Assembly (NCBI GenBank): GCA_035762545.1
Contig: DASTOM010000011.1
Span: 74,971-138,970 of the forward strand
Direction of reading: 5' to 3'
Source of the DNA: JANQRA01 sp035762545
GTDB lineage: Bacteria; Actinomycetota; Acidimicrobiia; Spongiisociales; ZC4RG35
Length of the DNA: 64,000 nt
Position 1 is the first letter of the stretch. Every line of letters begins with the position of its first letter. Of the stretch, positions 8,908-17,251 are shown in pieces. The notes beneath the pieces were generated by a model. That model searched no databases, had not been told where the DNA came from, and saw only the letters and a program-made list of their open reading frames with translations. Position numbers and translations under genes: made by a program.

Positions 8908-10637
8908 CAGACCGCCTCCGCCTGTGCCTGCGACTCGACGATCTCGACATAGGTCGGACACGTCTCGAGGAGCTCGGCGTGGCTTCCGAGACCCATGACC
9001 TGTCCGTCCTCCAACACCAGGATGCGGGTGGCGTCGACGATCGTCGAGATGCGCTGGGCGACGATGACCATGGTGGCCTCGCGGGTCACGGGGACCAGAG
9101 CTCGCCTCAGACGGGCGTCCGTCGCGAGGTCGAGCGCGGAGAACGAGTCGTCGAACACATAGATCTCGGGCCGCCGAACCAGCGCACGGGCGATCTGCAA
9201 TCGCTGGCGTTGGCCGCCTGACACGTTGGTGCCGCCTTGGGAGATGGTGGAGTCGAGCCCGTTGGGCATCGCCGCGACGAAGTCACGGGCCTGGGCGATC
9301 TCCAGAGCCTCCCACATCTCGTCCTCGGTGGCGTCGGGATTGCCGTAGCGAAGGTTGGAGGCAACGGTCCCGGAGAAGAGATACGGGTTCTGAGGGACCA
9401 ACCCGATCCGCTCCCACAGGGCCTCCGGCTCGTAATCCCGGACATCGACGGCGTCTACCTTGACCGAGCCGGAGGTCACGTCGAACATACGTGGGATCAG
9501 GTTCAGGAGGGTCGTCTTGCCGGCCCCGGTGGAGCCGACGATGGCCAGCGTCTCTCCCGGTCCGGCCGATGCGCTCACATTGCTCAGGACAGGGTGGTCG
9601 GCGCCCGGATAGGCGAAGGTGACGTCATCGAGCACCAGCCGACCTTTCTGCAGGGGCTCGACCACACCCTTCTCGGGTGGCTTCACGGTCGGTTCCTTGT
9701 CGAGCACCTCCCCGATTCGGTCGGCTGAGACCGCGGCGCGAGGCACCATCACGAACATGAAGGTCGCCATCATCACCGACATCAGGATCTGGAGGAGATA
9801 GGTGAGAAAGGCGGTCAGCGACCCGATCTCCATCGCACCGGCCTCGATCCTGATTCCTCCGAACCAGAGCACGGCGACACTCGACAGGTTGAGGATGAGC
9901 ATGACCACCGGGAACATCGCCGCCATCCATCGGCCGACGGTGAGAGCGACATTGGTCAGGTCGGTGTTGGCCTCGTCGAATCGCTTTGCTTCGTAGGGCT
10001 CTCGCACGAACGCTCGGAGGACCCTGATGCCCGTGGCTTGTTCCCTGAGCACACGGTTGACGTTGTCGATCTTCTTCTGCATCACCCGGAACGAGGGGAT
10101 GAGCCGACTGGCGATGAATGCGACTGTCGCTCCGAGCAGGGGGACGGCGACGACCACGAGCCAGGACAGGCCGACGTCCTCGCGAAGGGCCATGATGATC
10201 CCGCCGACCATCATGATCGGAGCGGTCACCATCATCGTGAGGGCCATTGCCGTGACCATCTGGACCTGCTGGACGTCGTTGGTGTTCCGGGTGATCAGAG
10301 AAGGGGCACCGAATTCGGCGACCTCGCGGCTCGAGAAGTCTCCGACCTTGTGGAAGACCGCCGACCGCACGTCCCTCCCGAATCCCATCGCGGTCCTCGA
10401 TCCGAAGTAGACGGCCACAACGGTCGTCGCGATCTGGATGAGCGAGACCCCGAGCATGATGAGACCGGTGCGAACTATGTAGCCCGTGTCTCCCCTGACC
10501 ACCCCGTTGTCGATGATGTCGGCGTTGAGGGTGGGGAGGTAGAGAGCCGCGATGGTGGCGATCAACTGGAGGACGAGCACGTAGATCAGCTCTCGGCGGT
10601 AGGCGGCCATGAACCGCTTGATCAGGGTCCACAACAT
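8907..10637 (-). CDS. ABC exporter half-transporter, degenerate ATPase subunit
   Basis: Partner half-transporter of 576 residues starting MLWTLIKRF at 10637, overlapping the TetR gene stop (TGATG). It has a six-helix membrane domain and an ATPase with Walker A GSTGAGKTT and signature VSGGQRQR. The Walker B end reads VFDDSFSALD, with aspartate where the catalytic glutamate should be. This loss is typical of the degenerate site in TM287/288- or LmrCD-type heterodimers, and the next subunit keeps the glutamate. It is co-transcribed with TetR. Confidence 0.88.
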   Translation of the reverse strand: MLWTLIKRFMAAYRRELIYVLVLQLIATIAALYLPTLNADIIDNGVVRGDTGYIVRTGLIMLGVSLIQIATTVVAVYFGSRTAMGFGRDVRSAVFHKVGDFSSREVAEFGAPSLITRNTNDVQQVQMVTAMALTMMVTAPIMMVGGIIMALREDVGLSWLVVVAVPLLGATVAFIASRLIPSFRVMQKKIDNVNRVLREQATGIRVLRAFVREPYEAKRFDEANTDLTNVALTVGRWMAAMFPVVMLILNLSSVAVLWFGGIRIEAGAMEIGSLTAFLTYLLQILMSVMMATFMFVMVPRAAVSADRIGEVLDKEPTVKPPEKGVVEPLQKGRLVLDDVTFAYPGADHPVLSNVSASAGPGETLAIVGSTGAGKTTLLNLIPRMFDVTSGSVKVDAVDVRDYEPEALWERIGLVPQNPYLFSGTVASNLRYGNPDATEDEMWEALEIAQARDFVAAMPNGLDSTISQGGTNVSGGQRQRLQIARALVRRPEIYVFDDSFSALDLATDARLRRALVPVTREATMVIVAQRISTIVDATRILVLEDGQVMGLGSHAELLETCPTYVEIVESQAQAEAV

Positions 10638-11239
10638 CAGGATCGGTCCCCGGTCGTCACGCCTCTGAGCAGCACGCCGATCGCCTCTTCGGCCGTGATC
10701 AGCTCGTCGGGGTCGTTGAGCGGGAATGACACGGCGTGGAGCAGCCCACGGAAAGCGGCGGCTGCCCGCGCCGGGGCGACGGTCAGGTTGGCCTGCTCGT
10801 CGTCGAAGAGGCGGGTGAGGGCACTGAAGAGGAGGCTGTTGGCCTTGACCGCCTCTCGATGGGCGTCGTGAAAGGTCTTCTCCGGTGGCGGTGGCATCGA
10901 TCGAAATACGGCGGCCAGCGCGTGGACCCGCTCGTATCTCTTCAGGATGATGGCCGCCGCCTTTCTCAGCTTGACCTCGAACGGCAGATCTCTTTCGATT
11001 CGGTAGAGCATCTCGATCTCGGGTGCGGGGTCCCACGCCGACCGGACTGCTGCGTAGATCAGTGACGCCTTGTCGGGAAAGACCCGAAAGATGGTCCCCT
11101 CCGCGATCCCGGCTGCCTCCGCCATCTGGGCGGTCGTGACGTTTGCGCCACGCTCGAGAAGCAGGGGTATGACTGCCTCGAGGATGGCGGTTCTCCTGGC
11201 TTCGGGGGAGAGGGGCACCGCCCTCTGCTTGGTATTCAC
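10637..11239 (-). CDS. TetR-family transcriptional regulator
   Basis: 200-residue regulator whose N-terminal helix-turn-helix runs about residues 15-65 (TTAQMAEAAGIAEGTIFRVFPDK). The C-terminal ligand domain is variable, as in the family. The GTG start lies just downstream of a near-perfect palindrome at 11255-11274 that sits in the promoter, so autorepression together with the two exporter genes is likely. The signal is probably a compound exported by the pump. Confidence 0.9.
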   Translation of the reverse strand: MNTKQRAVPLSPEARRTAILEAVIPLLLERGANVTTAQMAEAAGIAEGTIFRVFPDKASLIYAAVRSAWDPAPEIEMLYRIERDLPFEVKLRKAAAIILKRYERVHALAAVFRSMPPPPEKTFHDAHREAVKANSLLFSALTRLFDDEQANLTVAPARAAAAFRGLLHAVSFPLNDPDELITAEEAIGVLLRGVTTGDRS

Positions 11240-11247
11240 CCGATGAG

Positions 11248-11276
11248 GATAACAGTGAGTGAGTGCTCACTCACAA
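11248..11276 (-). promoter_or_regulatory. Promoter and TetR operator of the tetR-ABC operon
   Basis: On the minus strand, TTGTGA (11276-11271) and TGTTAT (11254-11249) are spaced 16 nt apart. A 9-bp inverted repeat, GTGAGTGAG and CTCACTCAC around 2 nt (11255-11274), fills the spacer. Repressor binding there would block RNA polymerase. The predicted transcript begins only a few bases before the GTG at 11239, so the mRNA may be nearly leaderless. Confidence 0.7.
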
Positions 11277-11286
11277 CGGCAGGATT

Positions 11287-12333
11287 TCAGGGTCGCCTTT
11301 CCGCGGCGAGGCGGAACAGATGGCGGGCGCCCTCGTCGAGGGTGGCGAAACGCTCGTCCTGGGTCTGACCGCGCAGCCAGCGGATGTAGATCTGTTGGAG
11401 AATGATCGCCAGCTTCCAGGCTCCAAACACCAGGTACCAGTCGATGTGCTCACCGTCGATGCCCGACCGCTCCAGATACCGCTGCACTGCGGCCTGACGA
11501 CCCAGCCAACCGGGGAGTTGGGTCGGCATCATCGACAGTTCTCCGGGAGCCTCACCCGGATCGAACCATGACCCCATCAGGGTCCCCAGATCGGCCAGCG
11601 GGTCGCCGCGTGTCGCCATGTCCCAGTCGTAGACCGCCACGCACACACCCGGGTCGTCATGAGCGACGGCCATGTTGTCCAGACGCCAGTCGTTGTGGAG
11701 GAGCGTTGGTGTGGTCTCTGCCGGGAGATTGGCTTCCAGCCAAGCTCCCAGCGCTTCGGCGGTTGGGTTCTCATCGTGCTTCGCCTTGGCCCATCGTCCC
11801 CTCCATCCATCGATCTGACGAAGCAGGAAGCCTTCCGGATGACCGAGGTCATCCAGCCCACAGCTGGCAGGGTCGACACCGTGGAACTCGGCGAGGGTGT
11901 CGATCACCACCTCCGAGAGCTTCTGATTCGCTGCGGTGTCGGCCCCGCCCCCGAATGTCGCCGGGACGGAGCCGCGGACGACCACGCCATCCCGACGATG
12001 CATCAACACGAAATCCGACCCGATGACGGCTTGGTCGTCGCAGAACGCGACGGCACGAGGGGCCTTGTCGAACGACTCCCACAACCTCGCGAGGACCCGG
12101 TACTCCCTCGACATGTCATGACTCCCCGGCGCCACCGGTCCCAATGGGGGGCGTCGCAGTACGAGTTCCTCACCGTTGGGGAAGGTCAGCAGATAGGTGA
12201 GATTCGCCTTCCCGCCACCGAACTGAGCAACTGTGGGGACACCACTGGGGAGCCCATCGACGGTCTCCAACCACCTGGTGAGGTTGTCGAGGTCGATCTG
12301 CTCGTCAGGTCGGACTTCGATGAGGTCGCTCAA
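11287..12333 (-). CDS. Phosphotransferase (APH/choline-kinase fold) family protein
   Basis: 348-residue protein with a kinase-like APH fold, resembling the N-terminal domain of ACAD10/11 and the stand-alone bacterial homologues often linked to acyl-CoA metabolism. The nucleotide loop region is FGGGKANLTYLL (about residue 40). The catalytic loop is LLHNDWRLDNM, where HND replaces the more common HGD. A further acidic motif is VYDWDMATRGDPLADLG. It is unlikely to be a true antibiotic kinase. It is divergent from the DUF885 gene, with 54 nt between starts. Confidence 0.82.
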   Translation of the reverse strand: MSDLIEVRPDEQIDLDNLTRWLETVDGLPSGVPTVAQFGGGKANLTYLLTFPNGEELVLRRPPLGPVAPGSHDMSREYRVLARLWESFDKAPRAVAFCDDQAVIGSDFVLMHRRDGVVVRGSVPATFGGGADTAANQKLSEVVIDTLAEFHGVDPASCGLDDLGHPEGFLLRQIDGWRGRWAKAKHDENPTAEALGAWLEANLPAETTPTLLHNDWRLDNMAVAHDDPGVCVAVYDWDMATRGDPLADLGTLMGSWFDPGEAPGELSMMPTQLPGWLGRQAAVQRYLERSGIDGEHIDWYLVFGAWKLAIILQQIYIRWLRGQTQDERFATLDEGARHLFRLAAERRP

Positions 12334-12387
12334 TGGGGCGACGGTAACTGGTCATGCAGTTCAGCGACGAGGTCTATCTTCACTCGC

Positions 12388-14034
12388 ATGGCCACACCAT
12401 TCGAGATCTCCGATCAGTTCACTGAGAAGTGGGCCGACGCGATGCCGATCGCGGCAACGAACTTCGGCATCACCGGACGGGACGACCGGTGCACCGACTA
12501 CTCGCCCGATGCGCTAGGCGTGCTCGCCGACCTCTATCGCTCGACACGGGACAGCCTCACCCCTCATCTCGTCGGCGACGACGCCACCCAGACCTTCGCC
12601 GCCGAGGTGTTGAGCCGTTGGCTGGATGAGCAGGTCCGCGCGTTCGAATCGGGGAAGTGGTGGCGTGATCTGAACCACACCGAGAGCCCGTTCCAGATCA
12701 TGCGAGATGTCTTCGATGTGATGGGACGCTCCAACTCGGAGGACTGGGACAAGATCGTCGCCCGTCTCGAAGGATTTGGCGGAATGCTCGCCGGCTATAT
12801 GGCGAGCCTCAGCGTCGGAATCGATGTCGGCGACACGGTGGCGCGCCGTCAGGTCGAGTCCGTGATCGAACAGGTCGAGGCGGCTGCATCGGATGACTCG
12901 CGGTTTCTCAGCTTTCCCGCGGAGGCTGCTCGGGCCGGCGTCGATCCAGACCGGGTCCAATCGGCCGTCGAGAGCCTGCGGGCCGCTTGTGCGTCCTTCG
13001 CCGCCTGGCTGCGCTCGGAATACCTGCCGGAGGCCGTCGCGGAGGACGGCGTGGGTCGGGAACGATATCTCGAGGGTGTGGACCAGTTCCTCGGGATGTC
13101 GATCGACCTCGAGGACACCTACTCCTGGGGGTGGGACGAAGTCCACACGATCCGCGCCGCCATGAGCCAGACCGCCGCGGAGATCGACTCGGGGGCATCG
13201 GTCGAGGAGGTCATCGAACTCCTCGAGACCGACCCGGAGCGCTCCGCGGCGACACGAGCCGACTTCGTCGACTTCGTGTCGCACATTCAACAGGAGGCAA
13301 TCGGTCAGCTGGCCGGCAAGCATTTCGACGTACCCGACGAATTGAAGGTGGTCACGGTCAACATCGCACCTCCCGGCGGCAGTCTCGGGGCCTGGTACAT
13401 GTCGCCGTCCGAGGACTTCTCGCGTGCCGGGTCGATCTGGTATGCCCCCGGCGAGAGGGAGCGTCTCCCCTACTGGCAGGAGGTGTCGACCGCCTACCAC
13501 GAGGGCTTCCCGGGACACCACCTCCAGGTCGGTACGGCAGTGCTCCAGAAGGAACGGCTCTCCAGGTTCCACCGCCTGGCGATCTGGTACTCGGGTTCCG
13601 GCGAAGGATGGGCGCTGTACGCCGAGCGACTCATGGACGAGCTCGACTTCTTCGAGAAGCCCGAGTATCGGCTCGGGCTTTTCGCCAGCCAGCTGTTCCG
13701 CGCGATCCGTGTGGTCGTTGACATTGGTTGCCATCTCGGTCTGTCGATCCCTGATGACGCCCCTCTCCACGGTGGGGAACGCTGGACATACGAGAGGGCC
13801 GTTGACTACATGAACCACGTAGGCCTCCAGGCACGGGACGTATCAGAATCGGAGGTGAAGCGCTACCTGGGGTGGCACGGGCAGGCGATCTCCTACAAGG
13901 TCGGCGAGAGAGAGATCCTCGCTATGCGGGAGCGGGCACGTTCCGGGCCGGATTTCGACCTCAAGGAATTCCACCGGCGCTTCCTCGACGCCGGTGCCAT
14001 CCGTCTGGATCAGATGTGGGAGGCCATGGCGTGA
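12388..14034 (+). CDS. DUF885 family protein (putative metallopeptidase-like)
   Basis: 548-residue DUF885 protein. The diagnostic motif HEGFPGHH lies near residue 371, in the position of a zinc-binding HExxH-like helix. This family is annotated as putative carboxypeptidases or oligopeptidases, but activity is poorly established. The start was set at ATG 12388 (MATPFEISDQF) because the longer frame extends into the divergent gene. No signal peptide is evident, so it is probably cytoplasmic. Its stop overlaps the GTG of the flavin reductase gene. Confidence 0.85.
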   Translation: MATPFEISDQFTEKWADAMPIAATNFGITGRDDRCTDYSPDALGVLADLYRSTRDSLTPHLVGDDATQTFAAEVLSRWLDEQVRAFESGKWWRDLNHTESPFQIMRDVFDVMGRSNSEDWDKIVARLEGFGGMLAGYMASLSVGIDVGDTVARRQVESVIEQVEAAASDDSRFLSFPAEAARAGVDPDRVQSAVESLRAACASFAAWLRSEYLPEAVAEDGVGRERYLEGVDQFLGMSIDLEDTYSWGWDEVHTIRAAMSQTAAEIDSGASVEEVIELLETDPERSAATRADFVDFVSHIQQEAIGQLAGKHFDVPDELKVVTVNIAPPGGSLGAWYMSPSEDFSRAGSIWYAPGERERLPYWQEVSTAYHEGFPGHHLQVGTAVLQKERLSRFHRLAIWYSGSGEGWALYAERLMDELDFFEKPEYRLGLFASQLFRAIRVVVDIGCHLGLSIPDDAPLHGGERWTYERAVDYMNHVGLQARDVSESEVKRYLGWHGQAISYKVGEREILAMRERARSGPDFDLKEFHRRFLDAGAIRLDQMWEAMA

Positions 14035-14633
14035 AGAAGGAGATCTTCGACCTGACCCCGTCTGAGACCTCCGACGGCTACAAACTGCTGACCGGTCTCG
14101 TCGTTCCTCGGCCGATCGGGTGGATCGGGACGAGACGGCCTGATGGAACCAACAACCTGGCGCCGTTCTCGTTCTTCAACGTAGTTTCGTCCCGCCCGCC
14201 TGTGGTCCTGTTCTCCGCGGGTACTCACGCCGATCGTCCCAAGGACTCGCCGACCCTGGCCGAACAGTCCGGCGTCTTCACCGTGAACATCGTCACCGAG
14301 GAGACGGTCCAGGCGATGGCGGTCACCTCAGGCACCTACACGTCGGCAGACGATGAGTTCGAGATCGCCGGGCTGACGGCGGTGTCGGGGACCTTCGTCG
14401 ACGCTCCCCTAGTGGCCGAATCCCGGGCGAACCTGGAATGCACGGTTCGCGACGTGGTGAAGATCGGCGAGATGACCCGGGTCATATTCGGCGATGTAGT
14501 GGCGATACACGTCGACCCCGAGGTGTTGGACGGAACCAGGGTCGACAACGACGTACTGCGCGCCGTGGGGCGGATGGCGGGCCAGACCTACATCGATACT
14601 CGCGCACGCTTCGAGGTGACCCGCCCTTCCTGA
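14031..14633 (+). CDS. Flavin reductase-like FMN-binding protein
   Basis: 200-residue split-barrel flavoprotein of the flavin reductase-like family. The N-terminal VVPRPIGWIGTRRPDG and LAPFSFFNVVSSRPP motifs bind FMN in this family. The GTG start at 14031 overlaps the DUF885 stop (GTGA), suggesting coupled translation. It may reduce flavin for a partner oxygenase or act as a small oxidoreductase; no partner is adjacent. It converges with the LysM gene 3 nt later. Confidence 0.85.
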   Translation: MKKEIFDLTPSETSDGYKLLTGLVVPRPIGWIGTRRPDGTNNLAPFSFFNVVSSRPPVVLFSAGTHADRPKDSPTLAEQSGVFTVNIVTEETVQAMAVTSGTYTSADDEFEIAGLTAVSGTFVDAPLVAESRANLECTVRDVVKIGEMTRVIFGDVVAIHVDPEVLDGTRVDNDVLRAVGRMAGQTYIDTRARFEVTRPS

Positions 14634-14636
14634 GGG

Positions 14637-15803
14637 CTACTTGCAGCCGTTGGCGACCAGGCTGGGGTAGGGGTTCACCGGCGTCCCCTTGTAGTACATC
14701 CCGAAGTGGAGGTGAGGGCTGGTGCCGACGGCGTTGCCCGAGTTACCGACGTAGCCGATGACGTCACCGGCCGAGACGCTTCCGCTCTCCCCGAACTGGT
14801 CCATGTGGGTGCCGATGTAGGTCACCCCGTCGACCCCGGTGAGTGTGAACTGTTTGCCGCCGATAGTCCCGGTCCTGTGACGTACGGTTCCGGCAACCGG
14901 CGCACGCACCGGCGTGCCACGGCTGACGAACAAATCGTTGCCTTCGTGGTACCTGGTGCCGCCACCCCTGGGGAAGCCCCAGTCGTTCTTGAACGAGGCG
15001 CCGGCAACGGGGCAAACCCATGAGCGTCCGCCCGGGATGGTGAGGACCTGGCCGACCATGATCAGGTTGGCGTTGCGTATCTGGTTGGCCGAGGTGATGG
15101 AGCTGATGGAGACACCATGTGAGCGGGCGATGTCGCCCAGCCGATCACCGGACCGGACCTTGTAACTGCCACCGCTCGATCCCCCGGCTGACGCGACGTA
15201 ACTGGGTCCGGAGAGGTAGAGCGCCTGTCCGTAGTAGATGACCCCGTTGAGGATCCCGTTCACCTTGGCCAGGTCGTCCGCGGATACACCGCTGTACTGG
15301 GAGGCAATCCGTGCGAGATTCTCTCCCCGCTTCACGATGTGGACTTTGCCGGAGCGATCGGATATGTCGTTTTCGGTGCTGGAGCCGCCGGACGGCGAGC
15401 TGCTACCCCCGCCCGACCCACCGGAAGTCGAACCGCCTCCGCCCCTGGGGATGATGAGCTCCTGGCCGACACGGATCAGGTTGGGGTTCGAGAGCTCGTT
15501 GGCGGTCGCGATGGACGAGACCGAGGCACCGTATTTTCTGGCAATCCGACCCAGCGTCTCTCCGAACGAGACCACGTGGACCTCGTCGGAGCCAGGGATC
15601 ACCAACTTCTGCCCGGGATAGATCAGGTTGGGGTTGGAGATGTTGTTCGCCCCGACCAGATCGGCTACCGACACACCATTCTCACGGGCAATACGACCCA
15701 GAGAATCGCCAGGTTTTACGGTGTAATCGAGGGAAAAGATCCCCACGAGCAGCACGATCGTAGAACCTACGATCAGCGCACGTGTACGACGGAATTTGGG
15801 CAT
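14637..15803 (-). CDS. Secreted LysM-repeat M23 peptidase
   Basis: 388 residues: basic N-terminus and hydrophobic segment (about 9-26), four LysM domains (about 27-70, 75-119, 154-198, 213-257), and a Gly/Ser linker between the second and third. A C-terminal M23 endopeptidase follows. Metal and catalytic residues are visible as HEGND (His286, Asp290) and HLHFG (His364, His366). LysM repeats bind glycan and M23 enzymes cut peptidoglycan cross-bridges, so a cell-wall remodelling role is likely. Cysteines near residues 264 and 387 flank the peptidase domain and could pair. Confidence 0.9.
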   Translation of the reverse strand: MPKFRRTRALIVGSTIVLLVGIFSLDYTVKPGDSLGRIARENGVSVADLVGANNISNPNLIYPGQKLVIPGSDEVHVVSFGETLGRIARKYGASVSSIATANELSNPNLIRVGQELIIPRGGGGSTSGGSGGGSSSPSGGSSTENDISDRSGKVHIVKRGENLARIASQYSGVSADDLAKVNGILNGVIYYGQALYLSGPSYVASAGGSSGGSYKVRSGDRLGDIARSHGVSISSITSANQIRNANLIMVGQVLTIPGGRSWVCPVAGASFKNDWGFPRGGGTRYHEGNDLFVSRGTPVRAPVAGTVRHRTGTIGGKQFTLTGVDGVTYIGTHMDQFGESGSVSAGDVIGYVGNSGNAVGTSPHLHFGMYYKGTPVNPYPSLVANGCK

Positions 15804-15851
15804 TTGAAGGTAGAACTCCTTCAGCCCCTGACTCGCTCCGCAGTAGTGAGC

Positions 15852-16892
15852 CTACCGACGATTTCGCGATTTACCAGATAAAACTCTGAGCTGGCCGCAT
15901 GCCGCGTCGATCGCCCGGCCTCTCGTGTCCCGCACGGTGACGTTGACTCCCCGCTTCTTCAGAGCCGAAGCGAATTCCTCGATGTGCAACTTGGTCGAGG
16001 CCCGCTCTTCGCTGAGTGGGGTCGGGTTGAGCGCGATCAGGTTCACATGTGCTCGAAGCCGTCTGGCGATGGAGCTCAGCTTGTCGGCCTGGTCGAGGGT
16101 GTCGTTGACTCCGTCCATCATCGTCCACTCGATCGAGAGGCGGCGGCCCTTCTTGTCGAAGTACTCCTGTGCCGCCTCCTCCAACTCGGCGATCGGGTAT
16201 CGCTTGTTGATCGGTACCAGAGAGGTCCGCAACTCGTCGTCGGCGGCGTGCAGGCTGACCGCCAGGTACACGGGCCAGGGCTCATCGGCGAGGCGGCGGA
16301 TCCCGGGGACAATGCCCACGGTCGAGACAGTCAGTGACCTTGCCGAGATTCCCATCACCTCGATCATCCGTCTTATCGCCTCGCGCACCCGGTCGTAGTT
16401 GGCGAGCGGCTCCCCCATGCCCATGAAGACGATGTTGGTGAGATGGTCGGGTACGCCCGGCATACCAATCTGTCTGAGGAAGGCTTGGGCGTGGGCCACC
16501 TGGGCGACGATCTCCCCAGGCTCGAGGTGTCGTTCGAACCCAAACTGACCCGTGGCGCAAAAGGTGCACGCGAGCGCACAGCCAGCCTGTGACGAGATGC
16601 ACAGCGTCGCCCGCCGCGGGTATCCCATGAGTACCGCTTCGATGGCGGCGCCGTCGGGTGCCCGGAACAGCCACTTGCGGGTGGTTCCTCCGTCAGCGCT
16701 CTGTTCGATCTCGACCTGGAACGGCCAGAGATCCGCGCCTATCCGGGCACGCAGAGACGCCGGCAAGTTGGTCATCTCGTCGGCATCCAGCACCGGCGTG
16801 CGGTACAGCCAGTCGCGCAGTTGATCTAGGCGATAGGCCGGCTCACCTTCGAGCAGATCTCCCAACTCCTCCGGGGGGTGGAGGTAGAGCAC
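15852..16892 (-). CDS. rlmN: 23S rRNA (adenine(2503)-C(2))-methyltransferase
   Basis: Radical SAM dual-specificity RNA methyltransferase that makes m2A2503 in 23S rRNA and m2A37 in some tRNAs. The radical SAM motif CxxxCxxC is Cys105, Cys109 and Cys112. Other family blocks are MGMGEPLANYDRV and, near the C-terminus, NVTVRDTRGRAIDAACGQL, which carries the catalytic cysteine. It has 346 residues and starts on GTG, directly downstream of the small helix-hairpin-helix gene. Confidence 0.95.
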   Translation of the reverse strand: MLYLHPPEELGDLLEGEPAYRLDQLRDWLYRTPVLDADEMTNLPASLRARIGADLWPFQVEIEQSADGGTTRKWLFRAPDGAAIEAVLMGYPRRATLCISSQAGCALACTFCATGQFGFERHLEPGEIVAQVAHAQAFLRQIGMPGVPDHLTNIVFMGMGEPLANYDRVREAIRRMIEVMGISARSLTVSTVGIVPGIRRLADEPWPVYLAVSLHAADDELRTSLVPINKRYPIAELEEAAQEYFDKKGRRLSIEWTMMDGVNDTLDQADKLSSIARRLRAHVNLIALNPTPLSEERASTKLHIEEFASALKKRGVNVTVRDTRGRAIDAACGQLRVLSGKSRNRR

Positions 16893-16893
16893 G

Positions 16894-17205
16894 TCAGACT
16901 TTGGATGCGAGATCGATCCAGGTTCGGGCCCGGGCCACGCTCACGCTGGCAGCTTCGGCCACCTGATCGGGGGTGGCGGCTGCGAGGCTCGTGGTGTCAC
17001 CAAGACCGGCGTCGGTCAGCCTCCTGGCGAACACCGGCCCGATCCCCTCGATCTCCACGACCGGGGTCGACGGCTCGGCTCCCTTGCGGAAGGTTGGTGG
17101 TTCGGGTTCGCGTGAGGTTGCCACTGAAATGAACCGGTCCCGCATCGCCCATATGACAGCCACCGCGCCACCGATGAATCCGATCACCTTGGCCACTCGC
17201 TTCAT
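16894..17205 (-). CDS. Small membrane-anchored helix-hairpin-helix protein
   Basis: 103 residues from ATG 17205 (MKRVAKVIGF). One N-terminal transmembrane helix (about residues 6-24) is followed by a short polar linker and a helix-hairpin-helix region (VEIEGIGPVFARRLTDAGL). The second half is helical and resembles the DUF4332 or Rad51-N-terminal-like type. The domain often binds DNA but can mediate protein contacts. A longer frame to 17253 would overlap the divergent oxidoreductase start and is less likely. The function is unknown. Confidence 0.7.
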   Translation of the reverse strand: MKRVAKVIGFIGGAVAVIWAMRDRFISVATSREPEPPTFRKGAEPSTPVVEIEGIGPVFARRLTDAGLGDTTSLAAATPDQVAEAASVSVARARTWIDLASKV

Positions 17206-17251
17206 GGTCGCCAGGCTACAGCCTCCATCCGACCTCTCTACTCTGCCGACC

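Noticed and set aside
10638..11270. N-terminal extension of the second ABC exporter gene through the TetR gene
   Set aside because: The extension is in a different frame of the TetR gene and is Arg/Gly-rich. The exporter starts at 10637 on a TGATG junction.
11287..12333. Aminoglycoside resistance kinase
   Set aside because: The sequence is closer to the ACAD10/11-type phosphotransferase domain, and the catalytic loop is HND rather than HGD. No resistance context is present.
12514..13818. 434-residue minus-strand frame opposite the DUF885 gene
   Set aside because: The plus-strand protein has the family motif HEGFPGHH and an expected length, so the opposite frame is a shadow.
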